From assembly GCF_018492665.1 (NCBI RefSeq), contig NZ_JAFVME010000008.1, positions 62,001-126,000 of the forward strand: a stretch of 64,000 nt of DNA, in the 5' to 3' direction. A program made the position numbers and the translations under genes. This DNA comes from Pedobacter sp. B4-66. GTDB taxonomy: Bacteria; Bacteroidota; Bacteroidia; Sphingobacteriales; Sphingobacteriaceae. Of this stretch, positions 45,126 through 54,553 are shown piece by piece (within the stretch, counting starts at the first letter, position 1; each line of letters opens with the position of its first letter). The notes under the pieces are model-generated. The model was not told the DNA's origin. It ran no database searches and saw nothing but the letters and a program-made list of their open reading frames with translations.

Positions 45126-45827
45126 TTAATTTCTTGGTCTGACTGTACGTTGTTCTATTCTTTTCTCATAATTAGCACCCTGAAAAATGCGATGCACATA
45201 AACACCCGGAGTATGAATATGATCCGGATCAAGCGTTCCCGGCTCAACAAGTTCTTCAACTTCTGCAATCGTGATCTTTCCGGCCATAGCCATTACCGGA
45301 TTAAAATTTCGGCTTGTAGATCTAAAGATTAAATTACCGGTAGTATCACCTTTCCAGGCTTTTACTAATGCAAAATCTGCGTCAAAAGCATATTCCATCA
45401 AATAATCCTTACCATTAAAATTTCTGATTTCTTTACCCTCAGCTACTTCAGTACCAACACCTGCAGGTGTAAAAATTGCAGGCATGCCATATCCTGCTGC
45501 CATGCATCTTGTGGCTAGTGTGCCTTGAGGTATCAACTCCACCTCCAACTCACCACTTAACAACTGACGTTCAAATTCGGCATTCTCCCCTACATACGAT
45601 GAGATCATTTTTTTAACCTGACGCTGCTGTAACATCAAGCCAATCCCAAAATCATCAACCCCGGCATTATTCGAAATACAAGTAAGTCTTTTAACTCCTT
45701 TTTTAACCAGTGCGGTGATACAGTTTTCAGGTATTCCACACAAACCAAAACCTCCAAGCATTAATGTACTACCGTCTTTTATGTCCCTGATGGCTTCATC
45801 AGCACCTGTTACAACTTTGTTTATCAT
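45126..45827 (-). CDS. scoA: 3-oxoacid CoA-transferase subunit A
   Basis: A 233-residue alpha subunit of the same enzyme. Motifs [19 protein letters not shown] (about residues 19-37) and [16 protein letters not shown] are typical. The pair is 49 bases after the sugar dehydrogenase gene and may be its own unit. The thiolase at 25907 would act on the product. Confidence 0.95.
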   Translation of the reverse strand: MINKVVTGADEAIRDIKDGSTLMLGGFGLCGIPENCITALVKKGVKRLTCISNNAGVDDFGIGLMLQQRQVKKMISSYVGENAEFERQLLSGELEVELIPQGTLATRCMAAGYGMPAIFTPAGVGTEVAEGKEIRNFNGKDYLMEYAFDADFALVKAWKGDTTGNLIFRSTSRNFNPVMAMAGKITIAEVEELVEPGTLDPDHIHTPGVYVHRIFQGANYEKRIEQRTVRPRN

Positions 45828-45876
45828 ACTAAACGTTTTGTTACTAAATTATGCTATAAATTATGTTAGAACCAAA

Positions 45877-46965
45877 CTATTTCGATATTTCTAAAATTTT
45901 ATCATCACCTCCATTACTACTGCCTATATATACTTTTCCATTTGGCGCAGTACATATTGCTCTTAGCCTTCCATACTCATTTATCAGATAATCTTTACTA
46001 CTATCTATCTTATCACCAGCCGCGTTAAGTTGTAGCTGAGTTAGTTTAGAAGCTTTTAGACTAACTAATAATAAAGAGTTTTTCCATTCGGAGATCAAAT
46101 CACTGCCATAATAAGTTAAACCACTGGTAGCAATTGTAGGTGTCCAAGCTTTAATTGGCTCTACTACGTTGTGTGCAGCACAGAATACTTTTTCAGAGTT
46201 GTCATCGCAATAGCCTTCAACTTCTGGCCAACCATAGTTTCTGCCTTTCAGAATAATGTTTACCTCATCATCATTATTGGGACCATGCTCCGATTCGTAT
46301 AGCTTGCCATTGGCCATTACCAACCCCTGCGGGTTTCTATGTCCCAAACTCCATACTCTGCTACCTGCAATAGGATTATCTGCAGGTATGGAACCATCAA
46401 GATTTACTCTTAGTATTTTACCCGACAAAGAATTCATGTCCTGGGCATTATCAGCATCACTCGCATCACCTGTTGTAATCAGGAGTTTCTTATCTTCCGT
46501 AATCAGCAACCTTGAACCGTTATGTATTGATGCTGCAGGAATTTGATCAAGAATAGTAAGAGGTGAATTCAATTTACCATCTGAGTAAGTAAACCGAACT
46601 ATCTTTCCTTTATAGTTTGAACCATAATCATAAACCACATATACCCATGGGTTAGCTTGAAAATCGGGATTTAAAACCATTCCCAACAAACCACCTTCTC
46701 CTTTTGACACCACTTCGGCAATGGTATGAAGTGCGGTTACTACTCCTGATTCTGGATTAACCCTGCTGATTTTACCTGAACGTTCAGTAATCCACAATTG
46801 TTGATCCGGGCCGTAAACTACCTCCCAAACATGGGATAGCCCAGTGGCTAAAACCTTGGTTTTAATAGCAACATCACCAGGATTCTGTGTGCCTCCGGAT
46901 TTGTTTTTCTTGCAGGAAGAAACACTTATAAAGAGCGCAAACAGACTTACAATTAAAAGTTTCAT
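45877..46965 (-). CDS. PQQ-dependent sugar dehydrogenase-like lipoprotein
   Basis: A 362-residue lipoprotein (lipobox FISVSSC, Cys18) with a six-bladed beta-propeller of the glucose/sorbosone dehydrogenase family: SHVWEVVYGPDQQLWITER, EGGLLGMVLNPDF, HNGSRLLITEDKKLLITTGD and the conserved GHRNPQGLVMANGKLYESEHGPNN block near 210-230. These are the ligands for PQQ in soluble aldose sugar dehydrogenases. No PQQ synthesis genes are in the window. Periplasmic or surface location is inferred from the lipobox. It lies downstream of mutS2. Confidence 0.9.
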   Translation of the reverse strand: MKLLIVSLFALFISVSSCKKNKSGGTQNPGDVAIKTKVLATGLSHVWEVVYGPDQQLWITERSGKISRVNPESGVVTALHTIAEVVSKGEGGLLGMVLNPDFQANPWVYVVYDYGSNYKGKIVRFTYSDGKLNSPLTILDQIPAASIHNGSRLLITEDKKLLITTGDASDADNAQDMNSLSGKILRVNLDGSIPADNPIAGSRVWSLGHRNPQGLVMANGKLYESEHGPNNDDEVNIILKGRNYGWPEVEGYCDDNSEKVFCAAHNVVEPIKAWTPTIATSGLTYYGSDLISEWKNSLLLVSLKASKLTQLQLNAAGDKIDSSKDYLINEYGRLRAICTAPNGKVYIGSSNGGDDKILEISK

Positions 46966-47011
46966 AGGATGTCGTTTTTTTATACAACACCCTAAAAGTA
47001 AATAAGTTTAC

Positions 47012-49384
47012 CTAATTAAAATAAACATAAGTGATGCCATCGCCACCTCTATCAGCATGCTCATCCTCTACCCTGTTTACCTGACTATATTTCTTTAAAT
47101 ATTCACGAATCAGTTTCCTTAAAATACCATCTCCTTTTCCATGGATGATTTTAATAAAAGGAAAACCAAGCATAATTGACTTATCAAGATATTTTTCTAC
47201 TTCATGCAAGGCATTTTCGCCACGCATACCACGCAGGTCTAACTCAGCTGTAAAGCTTGATATCGCTTCAGAAATACTACCGGTAAATGAATTATTCTGA
47301 ACAGCCTTTTTGGCCTGCTTGTTACTGATTTTCTGTACACGGTTTTTCTTCAGTACGGAACGTAGATCACCTAGTGCAACCACCAGATTATCGCGATTAA
47401 TCTCCAACACCTGTCCCATGGTTTCACTATTATTTAGCTGCACCCAATCTCCTACTTCAATAGGCGTGTTACTGATTACCGGGATTTCAGGTTTCTTCTC
47501 TTCTTTAACATGATTCTGAACCAATTCCCTATGCAGGTTTTGTCTCAGTTCTTTAGTTACTACCTTATCTGCTTTACTTTCTTTAATCTCCGCTATTGTA
47601 TTCTCAACCAGCTTATTGGCGTTTTTAATGATAGCCTGAGCTTCCAGTTTAGCTTCCTTAATCAGTATTTTCTTATTCTCATCCAAGAACAGCTTCAACT
47701 TCTCATTTTCAGCTACTAAGTTTTTTACTTTATTCTGCTGATTTGAAAGATTCACTTTGGTATCGTAAATCTGTTTCTTTTCACGTTCCAGATCAACCAG
47801 TAAGCTATCTATTCTGTTCTGATTAGTTCCGGTTTTAGCTCTTGCCAGTTCAAGCACTTCTTTTTGTAAACCAATATTCTGTGCAATTTCAAAAGCATAA
47901 GAACTACCCGGCTTACCAATTTCCAGTACGTACATAGGCTTCATTTTGTCGTTATCGAACAACATCGACGCGTTTTCTAAACCAGGGGTATTCCCGGCAA
48001 AAAGCTTCAAATTAGAATAGTGAGTGGTAATTACCCCCCTTACTTTTTTATTGTTCAATACTTCAAGCACAGCCTCGGCCATAGGCCCACCAAACTGCGG
48101 ATCAGTACCCGTTCCAAATTCATCAATTAGCACAAGAGATTTAGGTGTAGCATGTGCAACAAAATACCTCATTTTGGTAAGGTGTGCACTGTAAGTACTC
48201 AAATCACTTTCTATCGACTGATCGTCGCCGATATCCGCAAATATCTGGTCAAATATTCCGACCTCACTAGATTCGTGAACAGGGATCAGTAATCCCGATT
48301 GTACCATCAGCTGTAGTAAACCCACAGTTTTCATACATACCGACTTACCCCCGGCATTGGGGCCTGACACCAATACAACCCTCATATTTTCATTAATATG
48401 AAAGTTCAATGGAACTACAGATTTCTTGTCCTGCTTAAACGAAAGATACAATAAAGGATGACGGGCATTAACCAATTTTGTTTTTGCCTCCTTTATTAAA
48501 ACAGGCATATCGGCCTCAACATCGATAGCAAACAAAGCCTTCGCCCGTACAAAATCTAACTTGGTTAGAAAGCCATGGTACGATAATAATAATGGCGTAT
48601 ATGGCCTCAAATCATTCGTAAGCGCAATCAGGATCTTTATAATCTCCCTGCGCTTATCAAACTCCAAATCCCTAAGCTTATTGTTTAGCGAGAACACCTC
48701 TTCAGGCTCTATATATACCGTTTGTCCACTGGCCGATTCATCATGAATAAAACCTTTCAGTTTCCTTTTATTTTCGGCCAGTACCGGAATACACATTCTG
48801 CCATCGCGTATAGTTAAACTTCCATCGGCAACCCAATTATTACTAATAGCTTGCTTGTAAATAGAATCCATTCGCTTTCTTACATCCTGCTCCGCTTTTG
48901 CTATCTCACCAATTATATTTTGGAGTGCAACAGAAGCATTTGGTTTTATCTTTCCTTTCGGATCCAATACAGACTCTATGCGCTTAAGGATATTCTTTTC
49001 AACCGGAAGATGTTCAAACAAAGCTTCCAGGTTAGGATAGATTTCTTTTCTTTCGTCAAAAAACCTCAATACAGAAAATACCGTTTGCAATGAAGCATAC
49101 ATTTGATGTAACTCATCCTCTACCAGATAAGTTCCTTCAACCCTAATCTTATCAGCAAGTGACTTTATGTCGAAAAATGTACTGATTTGCAAAGGTTCCT
49201 GATTTTCGAGGATACTTTTAAATTCACTCGTTTGTCTCAGAAACTTATTAATCTGATCAAACTTGGTCATCACTTGCATTTTGCTCACCATCTGCTGTCC
49301 CATTGGGCTCAGACAGTGTGCGTAAATAAGTTGTTTTACCTCATTAAACCCCAAACGCTCTAAACAATTCTCCGGATATAACAT
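47012..49384 (-). CDS. mutS2: Endonuclease MutS2
   Basis: A 790-residue MutS2. Order: N-terminal MutS core and lever (about 1-320), ATPase with Walker A GPNAGGKSVCMKTVG (about 340) and Walker B VLIDEFGTGTDP near 420, a long coiled coil (about 510-620) and a C-terminal Smr nuclease domain (about 710-790, ELDLRGMRGENALHEVEKYL and HGKGDGILRKLI). No mismatch-recognition domain, as normal. MutS2 acts on branched DNA and in other bacteria on collided ribosomes. It is 13 bases after the DUF4296 gene. Confidence 0.96.
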   Translation of the reverse strand: MLYPENCLERLGFNEVKQLIYAHCLSPMGQQMVSKMQVMTKFDQINKFLRQTSEFKSILENQEPLQISTFFDIKSLADKIRVEGTYLVEDELHQMYASLQTVFSVLRFFDERKEIYPNLEALFEHLPVEKNILKRIESVLDPKGKIKPNASVALQNIIGEIAKAEQDVRKRMDSIYKQAISNNWVADGSLTIRDGRMCIPVLAENKRKLKGFIHDESASGQTVYIEPEEVFSLNNKLRDLEFDKRREIIKILIALTNDLRPYTPLLLSYHGFLTKLDFVRAKALFAIDVEADMPVLIKEAKTKLVNARHPLLYLSFKQDKKSVVPLNFHINENMRVVLVSGPNAGGKSVCMKTVGLLQLMVQSGLLIPVHESSEVGIFDQIFADIGDDQSIESDLSTYSAHLTKMRYFVAHATPKSLVLIDEFGTGTDPQFGGPMAEAVLEVLNNKKVRGVITTHYSNLKLFAGNTPGLENASMLFDNDKMKPMYVLEIGKPGSSYAFEIAQNIGLQKEVLELARAKTGTNQNRIDSLLVDLEREKKQIYDTKVNLSNQQNKVKNLVAENEKLKLFLDENKKILIKEAKLEAQAIIKNANKLVENTIAEIKESKADKVVTKELRQNLHRELVQNHVKEEKKPEIPVISNTPIEVGDWVQLNNSETMGQVLEINRDNLVVALGDLRSVLKKNRVQKISNKQAKKAVQNNSFTGSISEAISSFTAELDLRGMRGENALHEVEKYLDKSIMLGFPFIKIIHGKGDGILRKLIREYLKKYSQVNRVEDEHADRGGDGITYVYFN

Positions 49385-49397
49385 TCCTATTTCTATC

Positions 49398-50012
49398 TTA
49401 TTTTTTCTTAATCGTCTTCTTAATTAACTCAGCAGCCTTTATAGAATCAGCTCTCTTTTTCCTTTTAATCTTTCTTAAAAGAGCTTTAGATTTTTTGGTT
49501 GAGTCTATTTTCTTAATGGAATCAGCCTTTTTAATTGCTAAAACTTTCTTTAAAGAATCTGCTTTAAACTTGGCCTTCTGTGGTGCTGTAACCTTTTTTA
49601 AGGAATCTACACGCTTAACAGAATCTGCCTTCATTTTTACTTTCAATGCTTTTGCAATTTTAGCATTCGCTAATGAATCAGCTTTTACCAAAACATTTTT
49701 CTGCTTTGTTAAACCCTTGGTTACTTTATCATAAATTTCATCTAATACCTTAGGGTGCTGAGCATAATAAATCATGCTTTTACTATAAAGTGCAGAGTCT
49801 ATCTCATATCGCTTATAAATTCCATTATAATAAGATGCGGCTGTGGCCTTTGAGGTATCAAGGTTAGGAATGGTAGTGATATAGGCATCCGCAATGTGAA
49901 TATCATTCAATACCAAGGCCATTTTATCTGGCTGAATAATATCAGAAGGAATACCCGGCTTACAGCCTGCAATGAATAAAAAAAGGAAGGCTGTGTATAT
50001 AAAGTTCTTCAT
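49398..50012 (-). CDS. DUF4296 lipoprotein with Lys/Ala/Asp-Ser repeat tail
   Basis: A 204-residue lipoprotein (lipobox FIAGC, Cys17). Residues about 25-105 are the DUF4296 domain (DKMALVLNDIHIADAYI). The tail (about 108-204) is a charged, helical low-complexity region with repeated KADSLKK/KADSIKK units. I count eight Asp-Ser-(A/L/V/I/T) sites in the protein, fitting the Bacteroidota O-glycosylation sequon. Function unknown. It is divergent from the yggS operon and precedes mutS2. Confidence 0.85.
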   Translation of the reverse strand: MKNFIYTAFLFLFIAGCKPGIPSDIIQPDKMALVLNDIHIADAYITTIPNLDTSKATAASYYNGIYKRYEIDSALYSKSMIYYAQHPKVLDEIYDKVTKGLTKQKNVLVKADSLANAKIAKALKVKMKADSVKRVDSLKKVTAPQKAKFKADSLKKVLAIKKADSIKKIDSTKKSKALLRKIKRKKRADSIKAAELIKKTIKKK

Positions 50013-50084
50013 TATGTGCTAAAACATCATTATTTCTTAGACAAAGTTCGCTAAGGTTCTTATTTTTACCAAAAATACTGATAA

Positions 50085-50774
50085 ATGAGTATAGCAGATA
50101 ACTTATTAAAATATAAAAGCGAATTAGACAATACAGAGGCAGAATTAATTGCGGTTTCCAAATATCAGGAACCGGATGCAATTATGGAAGCTTATAATGC
50201 CGGACAACGTGTTTTTGGAGAAAACATAGTGCAGGAACTGGTTGATAAACAAGCATTACTACCTCAAGATATTGAATGGCATCTTATTGGTCATCTGCAA
50301 ACCAACAAGGTAAAATACATTGCCCCATTTATTAAATTAATTCACTCGGTTGATAGCTTAAAGTTGTTGATTGAAATAAACAAACAAGCTCTAAAAAATA
50401 AAAGGGTAATAGACTGCTTGCTACAAATTTATATTGCTGATGAAGACACCAAATTTGGTCTTGGATTTGACGAAGCAATTGAATTGCTTAGGTCAGAAGA
50501 ATTTGCCACTCTTAAAAACGTACGCATTGTAGGTTTAATGGGAATTGCAAGCAATAACGCTCCTGAAAAACAGACTTTAGATGAATTTACCGAACTAAAA
50601 GTACTTTTTGATGGTATAAAGGTTAGCTTTTTTAGAAAAGATGATTACTTTAAGGAAGTATCAATGGGTATGTCAGGCGATTACAAATTAGCAATCGAAG
50701 CAGGCAGCACCATGGTAAGAGTTGGAAGCAGTATTTTTGGTAAAAGAAAAATAAAACATTACAAAACAGAATGA
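50085..50774 (+). CDS. yggS: YggS family PLP homeostasis protein
   Basis: A 229-residue fold-type III PLP-binding protein. The PLP lysine is in LIAVSKYQEPDAI (about residue 27); further motifs are FGENIVQELVDK, WHLIGHLQTNKVKYI and the phosphate-binding SMGMSGDYKLAIEAGSTMVRVGSSIFG. It carries no enzyme activity in studied members but regulates PLP pools. It heads a five-gene overlapping operon. Confidence 0.95.
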   Translation: MSIADNLLKYKSELDNTEAELIAVSKYQEPDAIMEAYNAGQRVFGENIVQELVDKQALLPQDIEWHLIGHLQTNKVKYIAPFIKLIHSVDSLKLLIEINKQALKNKRVIDCLLQIYIADEDTKFGLGFDEAIELLRSEEFATLKNVRIVGLMGIASNNAPEKQTLDEFTELKVLFDGIKVSFFRKDDYFKEVSMGMSGDYKLAIEAGSTMVRVGSSIFGKRKIKHYKTE

Positions 50775-51235
50775 GTATTACAATAAGAGTTGCCGAGCGA
50801 GAAGATTGTCCGAGATTATTAGAATTAATTCATGAACTGGCTCTTTATGAAAAAGCACCACAGGAAGTAACCGTAACTATAGCCGAATTTGAAGATGCTG
50901 GTTTTGGAGAAAACAAAGTATGGAAAGCTTTTGTTGCTGAAGATAACAATAGGATTGTCGGCTTTGCCTTATATTATGTAAGATACTCTACCTGGAAAGG
51001 CTGCCGATTATATCTGGAAGATTTTATTGTTACTGAAGAATGCAGAGGAAAAGGAGTTGGAAAGCTTCTTTTTGAAACTGTTATTCAGGAAACAAAAGAT
51101 AAAAACTACAGTGGTATGGTTTGGCAGGTTCTGGACTGGAACGAACCGGCAATTAATTTTTATAATAAGTACGCTGCTCATTTAGAGGCAGGATGGTTAA
51201 ATGCGTCCTTATCAAAGGAACAAATCTTAAAGTAA
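50771..51235 (+). CDS. GNAT family N-acetyltransferase (diamine/thialysine type)
   Basis: A 154-residue GNAT enzyme. The acetyl-CoA loop is VTEECRGKGVGKLLFE (about residues 94-109), and the N-terminal IRVAEREDCPRLLELIHELALYEKAP plus the C-terminal WQVLDWNEPAINFYNKY match the spermidine/thialysine acetyltransferase branch. The start overlaps the yggS stop by four bases (ATGA). Confidence 0.88.
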   Translation: MSITIRVAEREDCPRLLELIHELALYEKAPQEVTVTIAEFEDAGFGENKVWKAFVAEDNNRIVGFALYYVRYSTWKGCRLYLEDFIVTEECRGKGVGKLLFETVIQETKDKNYSGMVWQVLDWNEPAINFYNKYAAHLEAGWLNASLSKEQILK

Positions 51236-51236
51236 C

Positions 51237-52043
51237 ATGAAAAAATTAGGGATTTTAATAATTGCGATAGGCTTTATTGCTTGTCAGAGTGAAAATAAAA
51301 CAAACGGTACCGCCGATACAACAAATCTGGTAACAAGCGGAGATTCATTATCTTTTAAATATGATTCGGTAAAAGTTTACAGTAAAACTCCGGTAATCAT
51401 CAATAAAAACAATGATACTACTAAGGCAGTTATTGTATTTCCATTATTCTCAGATGAAAAAGTGAATCAGTTTGTTGAAAGTAAAATAAAACTTACAGCA
51501 GATTCTGGCAAAAACTACAAAACATACAACGACTACGCTGCAGATTTTGTAAAAGGCTACGATGATTTTCGGACGTCCGAAAAAGACTATCCACAAACCT
51601 GGATACTAGATATAAAAGCTAAGGTTGTTACACAAAAATCAAATTACTTGTCGTTGCTAAGCAGCTACATGAATTACTCTGGTGGTGCACACCCAAATAG
51701 TGTATTCACTTACATCAATTACAATCCAACGAACCATCAGGAGATCCTTTTAGATTCACTGATTCAACCGGGTTCAATGGCAAAGCTTACTGCTGTAGCC
51801 GAAAAAATATTCAGAAAAAATGAAAAGCTTAGCTCTACCGCAAGTTTAAAAGATGGTTATTTCTTTGAGAACGACACTTTTAAATTGAATGACAACTTTA
51901 CAGTTACTGATCAGGGTTTAAAATTCCTTTACAACCCTTACGAAATTAAGGCTTATGTATATGGAACAACAGAACTGATTATCCCATTCAGTGAGCTAAA
52001 AGAAATTGCTAAACCTAATTCATTACTAAGTCCAACAAATTAA
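51237..52043 (+). CDS. DUF3298 lipoprotein
   Basis: A 268-residue lipoprotein (lipobox IGFIAC, Cys16). The C-terminal half carries the RsiV/DUF3298 pattern (YMNYSGGAHPNSVFTYINYN, LLDSLIQPGSMAKLTAVAEK, FLYNPYEIKAYVYGTTELIIPFSEL). RsiV-type domains bind lysozyme in Bacillus; here function is unknown. It begins one base after the GNAT stop and its last base is the first base of the aspartate kinase start (TAATG). Confidence 0.85.
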   Translation: MKKLGILIIAIGFIACQSENKTNGTADTTNLVTSGDSLSFKYDSVKVYSKTPVIINKNNDTTKAVIVFPLFSDEKVNQFVESKIKLTADSGKNYKTYNDYAADFVKGYDDFRTSEKDYPQTWILDIKAKVVTQKSNYLSLLSSYMNYSGGAHPNSVFTYINYNPTNHQEILLDSLIQPGSMAKLTAVAEKIFRKNEKLSSTASLKDGYFFENDTFKLNDNFTVTDQGLKFLYNPYEIKAYVYGTTELIIPFSELKEIAKPNSLLSPTN

Positions 52044-53320
52044 TGGAGGTATACAAGTTTGGAGGTGCATCAGTTAAAGATGCCGAAGGAGTAAGAAATC
52101 TTGCCAAAATCATTAAAGAACGTAATCAAAAAAACAACTTGTTAATCGTTATCTCAGCAATGGGTAAGATGACAAATAAGCTTGAGGAATTAACAAAAGC
52201 TTATTTATCGGGCCTCAATGATACGCATGAGATACTTGAAGAAGTAAAACAATTCCATTTCAATATTATCAGTGAGTTATTTCCTGATCATAGCAACCCG
52301 GTTTATAATGATGTTGCGAATTCATTTGTTGAGATAGAATGGTTACTTGAGGAAGAACCGGATAATGCTGCAGATTATATTTACGATCAGATTGTATCAA
52401 TCGGTGAGATTGTTTCTACTAAAATTGCCGCAGCTTATTTAAACGAAACAGGCTGCAATGTGCAATGGGTTGATGCACGTAATTTTATCCATACAGATAA
52501 CAGTTACCGCGAAGCGCAGGTAAATTGGGAAAAAACAGAACAGGAAATACAGAAAAAGCTTGCTCCTGTTTTAGAAAAATGTGTTGCTGTAACTCAAGGT
52601 TTTATTGGCAGTACAAGTGAAAACTTTACCACTACACTTGGCAGAGATGGTTCTGATTACTCGGCAGCAATATTTGCTTCCTGCTTGGATGCAAGTTCAC
52701 TTACCATCTGGAAAGATGTACCCGGAGTTTTAAATGCAGATCCCAAGTGGTTTGATGAAACAGAGAGAATTCCTCGTTTGTCTTATCATGATGCAATTGA
52801 GCTGGCTTATTACGGTGCAACTATTATTCACCCTAAAACAATAAAGCCAATACAAAACAAGAATATTCCTTTGTATGTACGTTCATTTCTTGACCATACT
52901 GCCGAAGGCACAGACATCACAGGTGAGAACAATCACCTGCCGGTTCCATCCTTTATATTTAAAGTAAACCAAGCATTGATCTCTATTTTTCCTAAAGATT
53001 TTTCATTCATCATTGAAGAAAATTTGAGTGATATTTTTAGTTTATTCCATAAGCACAAGGTAAAAATTACTACCATGCTAAATTCTGCCATCAGTTTTTC
53101 GGTAAGTTTTGATCATGATCCTAAAAAACTGGAAGCCCTGATAGCAGATCTTTCCCTGCATTATAAGGTTAAATACAACACAGGCTTAGAATTAGTTACC
53201 ATTAGGTATTACAACCAACAAACTATAGATAGGGTTACCGTAAACAAAAACATCTTACTGGAAGTTAAAAGCAGGTATACTTGCCAAATTGTAATGAGGG
53301 ACAAAATAACCGTTGAATAG
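52043..53320 (+). CDS. Aspartate kinase
   Basis: A 425-residue kinase making aspartyl-phosphate, first step to Lys, Thr, Met and Ile. The N-terminal KFGGASV motif (family usually KFGGTSV), TTLGRDGSDYSAAIFA near residue 200 and WKDVPGVLNADPKW near 230 are clear. The C-terminal ACT region (about 310-420) is present; no homoserine dehydrogenase part. It overlaps the methyltransferase gene by eight bases. Confidence 0.93.
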   Translation: MEVYKFGGASVKDAEGVRNLAKIIKERNQKNNLLIVISAMGKMTNKLEELTKAYLSGLNDTHEILEEVKQFHFNIISELFPDHSNPVYNDVANSFVEIEWLLEEEPDNAADYIYDQIVSIGEIVSTKIAAAYLNETGCNVQWVDARNFIHTDNSYREAQVNWEKTEQEIQKKLAPVLEKCVAVTQGFIGSTSENFTTTLGRDGSDYSAAIFASCLDASSLTIWKDVPGVLNADPKWFDETERIPRLSYHDAIELAYYGATIIHPKTIKPIQNKNIPLYVRSFLDHTAEGTDITGENNHLPVPSFIFKVNQALISIFPKDFSFIIEENLSDIFSLFHKHKVKITTMLNSAISFSVSFDHDPKKLEALIADLSLHYKVKYNTGLELVTIRYYNQQTIDRVTVNKNILLEVKSRYTCQIVMRDKITVE

Positions 53321-54497
53321 ATATGTTTTAGATAGCGAGGTCCAGGAGTACATCAAAAATCATCTAAATGATGATGTGCACAAGCTCGCTATGTCTAAAA
53401 GTCCGTTTAAACAAGTTGATTCTAAAGAACTGGCCAACCAGATTGCAGCAAAAAATAAATCGGTAAAAAAGCTACCTACCTGGTATAAAACTGACTCGAT
53501 TTACTACCCTGCCCTACTTTCTATTGAACAATGTTCATCAGAAACCACAGCAGTCTACAAAGCAGGATTGGCTATTGGCGATAGCCTAATAGACCTTACC
53601 GGAGGTTATGGGGTTGATAGTTACTACTTTGCAAAAGCAGTAAAAACCTTAACGCATTGCGAAATCAACGCCGATCTTTCTGAAATTGCTGCTCATAACT
53701 ATAGCGTATTACAGCAATCAAACATCCAATGCTTAGCAGAAGATGGTTTGGCTCTTTTAGCGAATACTGATGAAACCTTTGATACCATTTATGTAGATCC
53801 CGCCAGAAGAAGTACTGCAGGTAAGGTTTTTATGCTAAAAGATTGTACTCCAAATGTTATTGAACATGTGGATCTGTTTTTAAATAAATCAAAGCGCATC
53901 ATTATTAAAACGGCTCCTTTATTAGACATAACTGCCGGTTTAAAAGAACTCGGCAATGTTTCTGAAGTTCATATTGTAAGTGTAAAAAATGAGTGCAAGG
54001 AGCTACTATGGGTTATTGATAGCAATAAATCTGTACAAGAACCAAAAATAGTTGCGGTTACGCTCAATGAATCTCAAAAGGAGTTCTCCTTTTTAAAGGG
54101 CGAAGAAGAAACAGAAGCTGAATTGTTAAATGATATTCCCTCTGGCTATCTCTATGAGCCGGATACAGCCTTGCTTAAAAGCGGAGCCTTTAACCTGATA
54201 GCCACCAGATTCGGGTTAAAAAAACTACATCACCAAACACAACTGTATGTTTCGGATCATATAGATTCTTCCTTTCCGGGACGAATTTTTAAGATTAACC
54301 AGATGATCTCTGCCAGTGATCTTAAAAAAGAAAAGACGCTGAAGGCCAATGTTATTGTCAGAAACTATCGTGACAAGGCAGAAAACTTAGTTAAGAAGTA
54401 CAAAATAAAACCCGATCATCACAAATTCCTCATCTTTACTCAAGGTGCAAATGATGGTTATTTAATAATTGATGCCGAGATAGTGCAGCATTATTGA
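53313..54497 (+). CDS. Class I SAM methyltransferase with THUMP-like domain, TTG start
   Basis: A 394-residue methyltransferase. The SAM site is LIDLTGGYGVDSYYFAK (about residues 91-107) and the DPAR motif is TIYVDPARRST near 160. The C-terminal 70 residues match the THUMP-like region of this uncharacterised family. No ATG lies near the expected N-terminus; TTG 53313, inside the end of the aspartate kinase gene, gives the family-typical MNRYVLDSEVQEYI. Likely an RNA or protein methyltransferase; substrate unknown. Confidence 0.88.
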   Translation: MNRYVLDSEVQEYIKNHLNDDVHKLAMSKSPFKQVDSKELANQIAAKNKSVKKLPTWYKTDSIYYPALLSIEQCSSETTAVYKAGLAIGDSLIDLTGGYGVDSYYFAKAVKTLTHCEINADLSEIAAHNYSVLQQSNIQCLAEDGLALLANTDETFDTIYVDPARRSTAGKVFMLKDCTPNVIEHVDLFLNKSKRIIIKTAPLLDITAGLKELGNVSEVHIVSVKNECKELLWVIDSNKSVQEPKIVAVTLNESQKEFSFLKGEEETEAELLNDIPSGYLYEPDTALLKSGAFNLIATRFGLKKLHHQTQLYVSDHIDSSFPGRIFKINQMISASDLKKEKTLKANVIVRNYRDKAENLVKKYKIKPDHHKFLIFTQGANDGYLIIDAEIVQHY

Positions 54498-54553
54498 GCA
54501 ATTTAATTTAGCTTTATGATAGTGAATGCACACTAACCAAATTTTCGCTTGTC

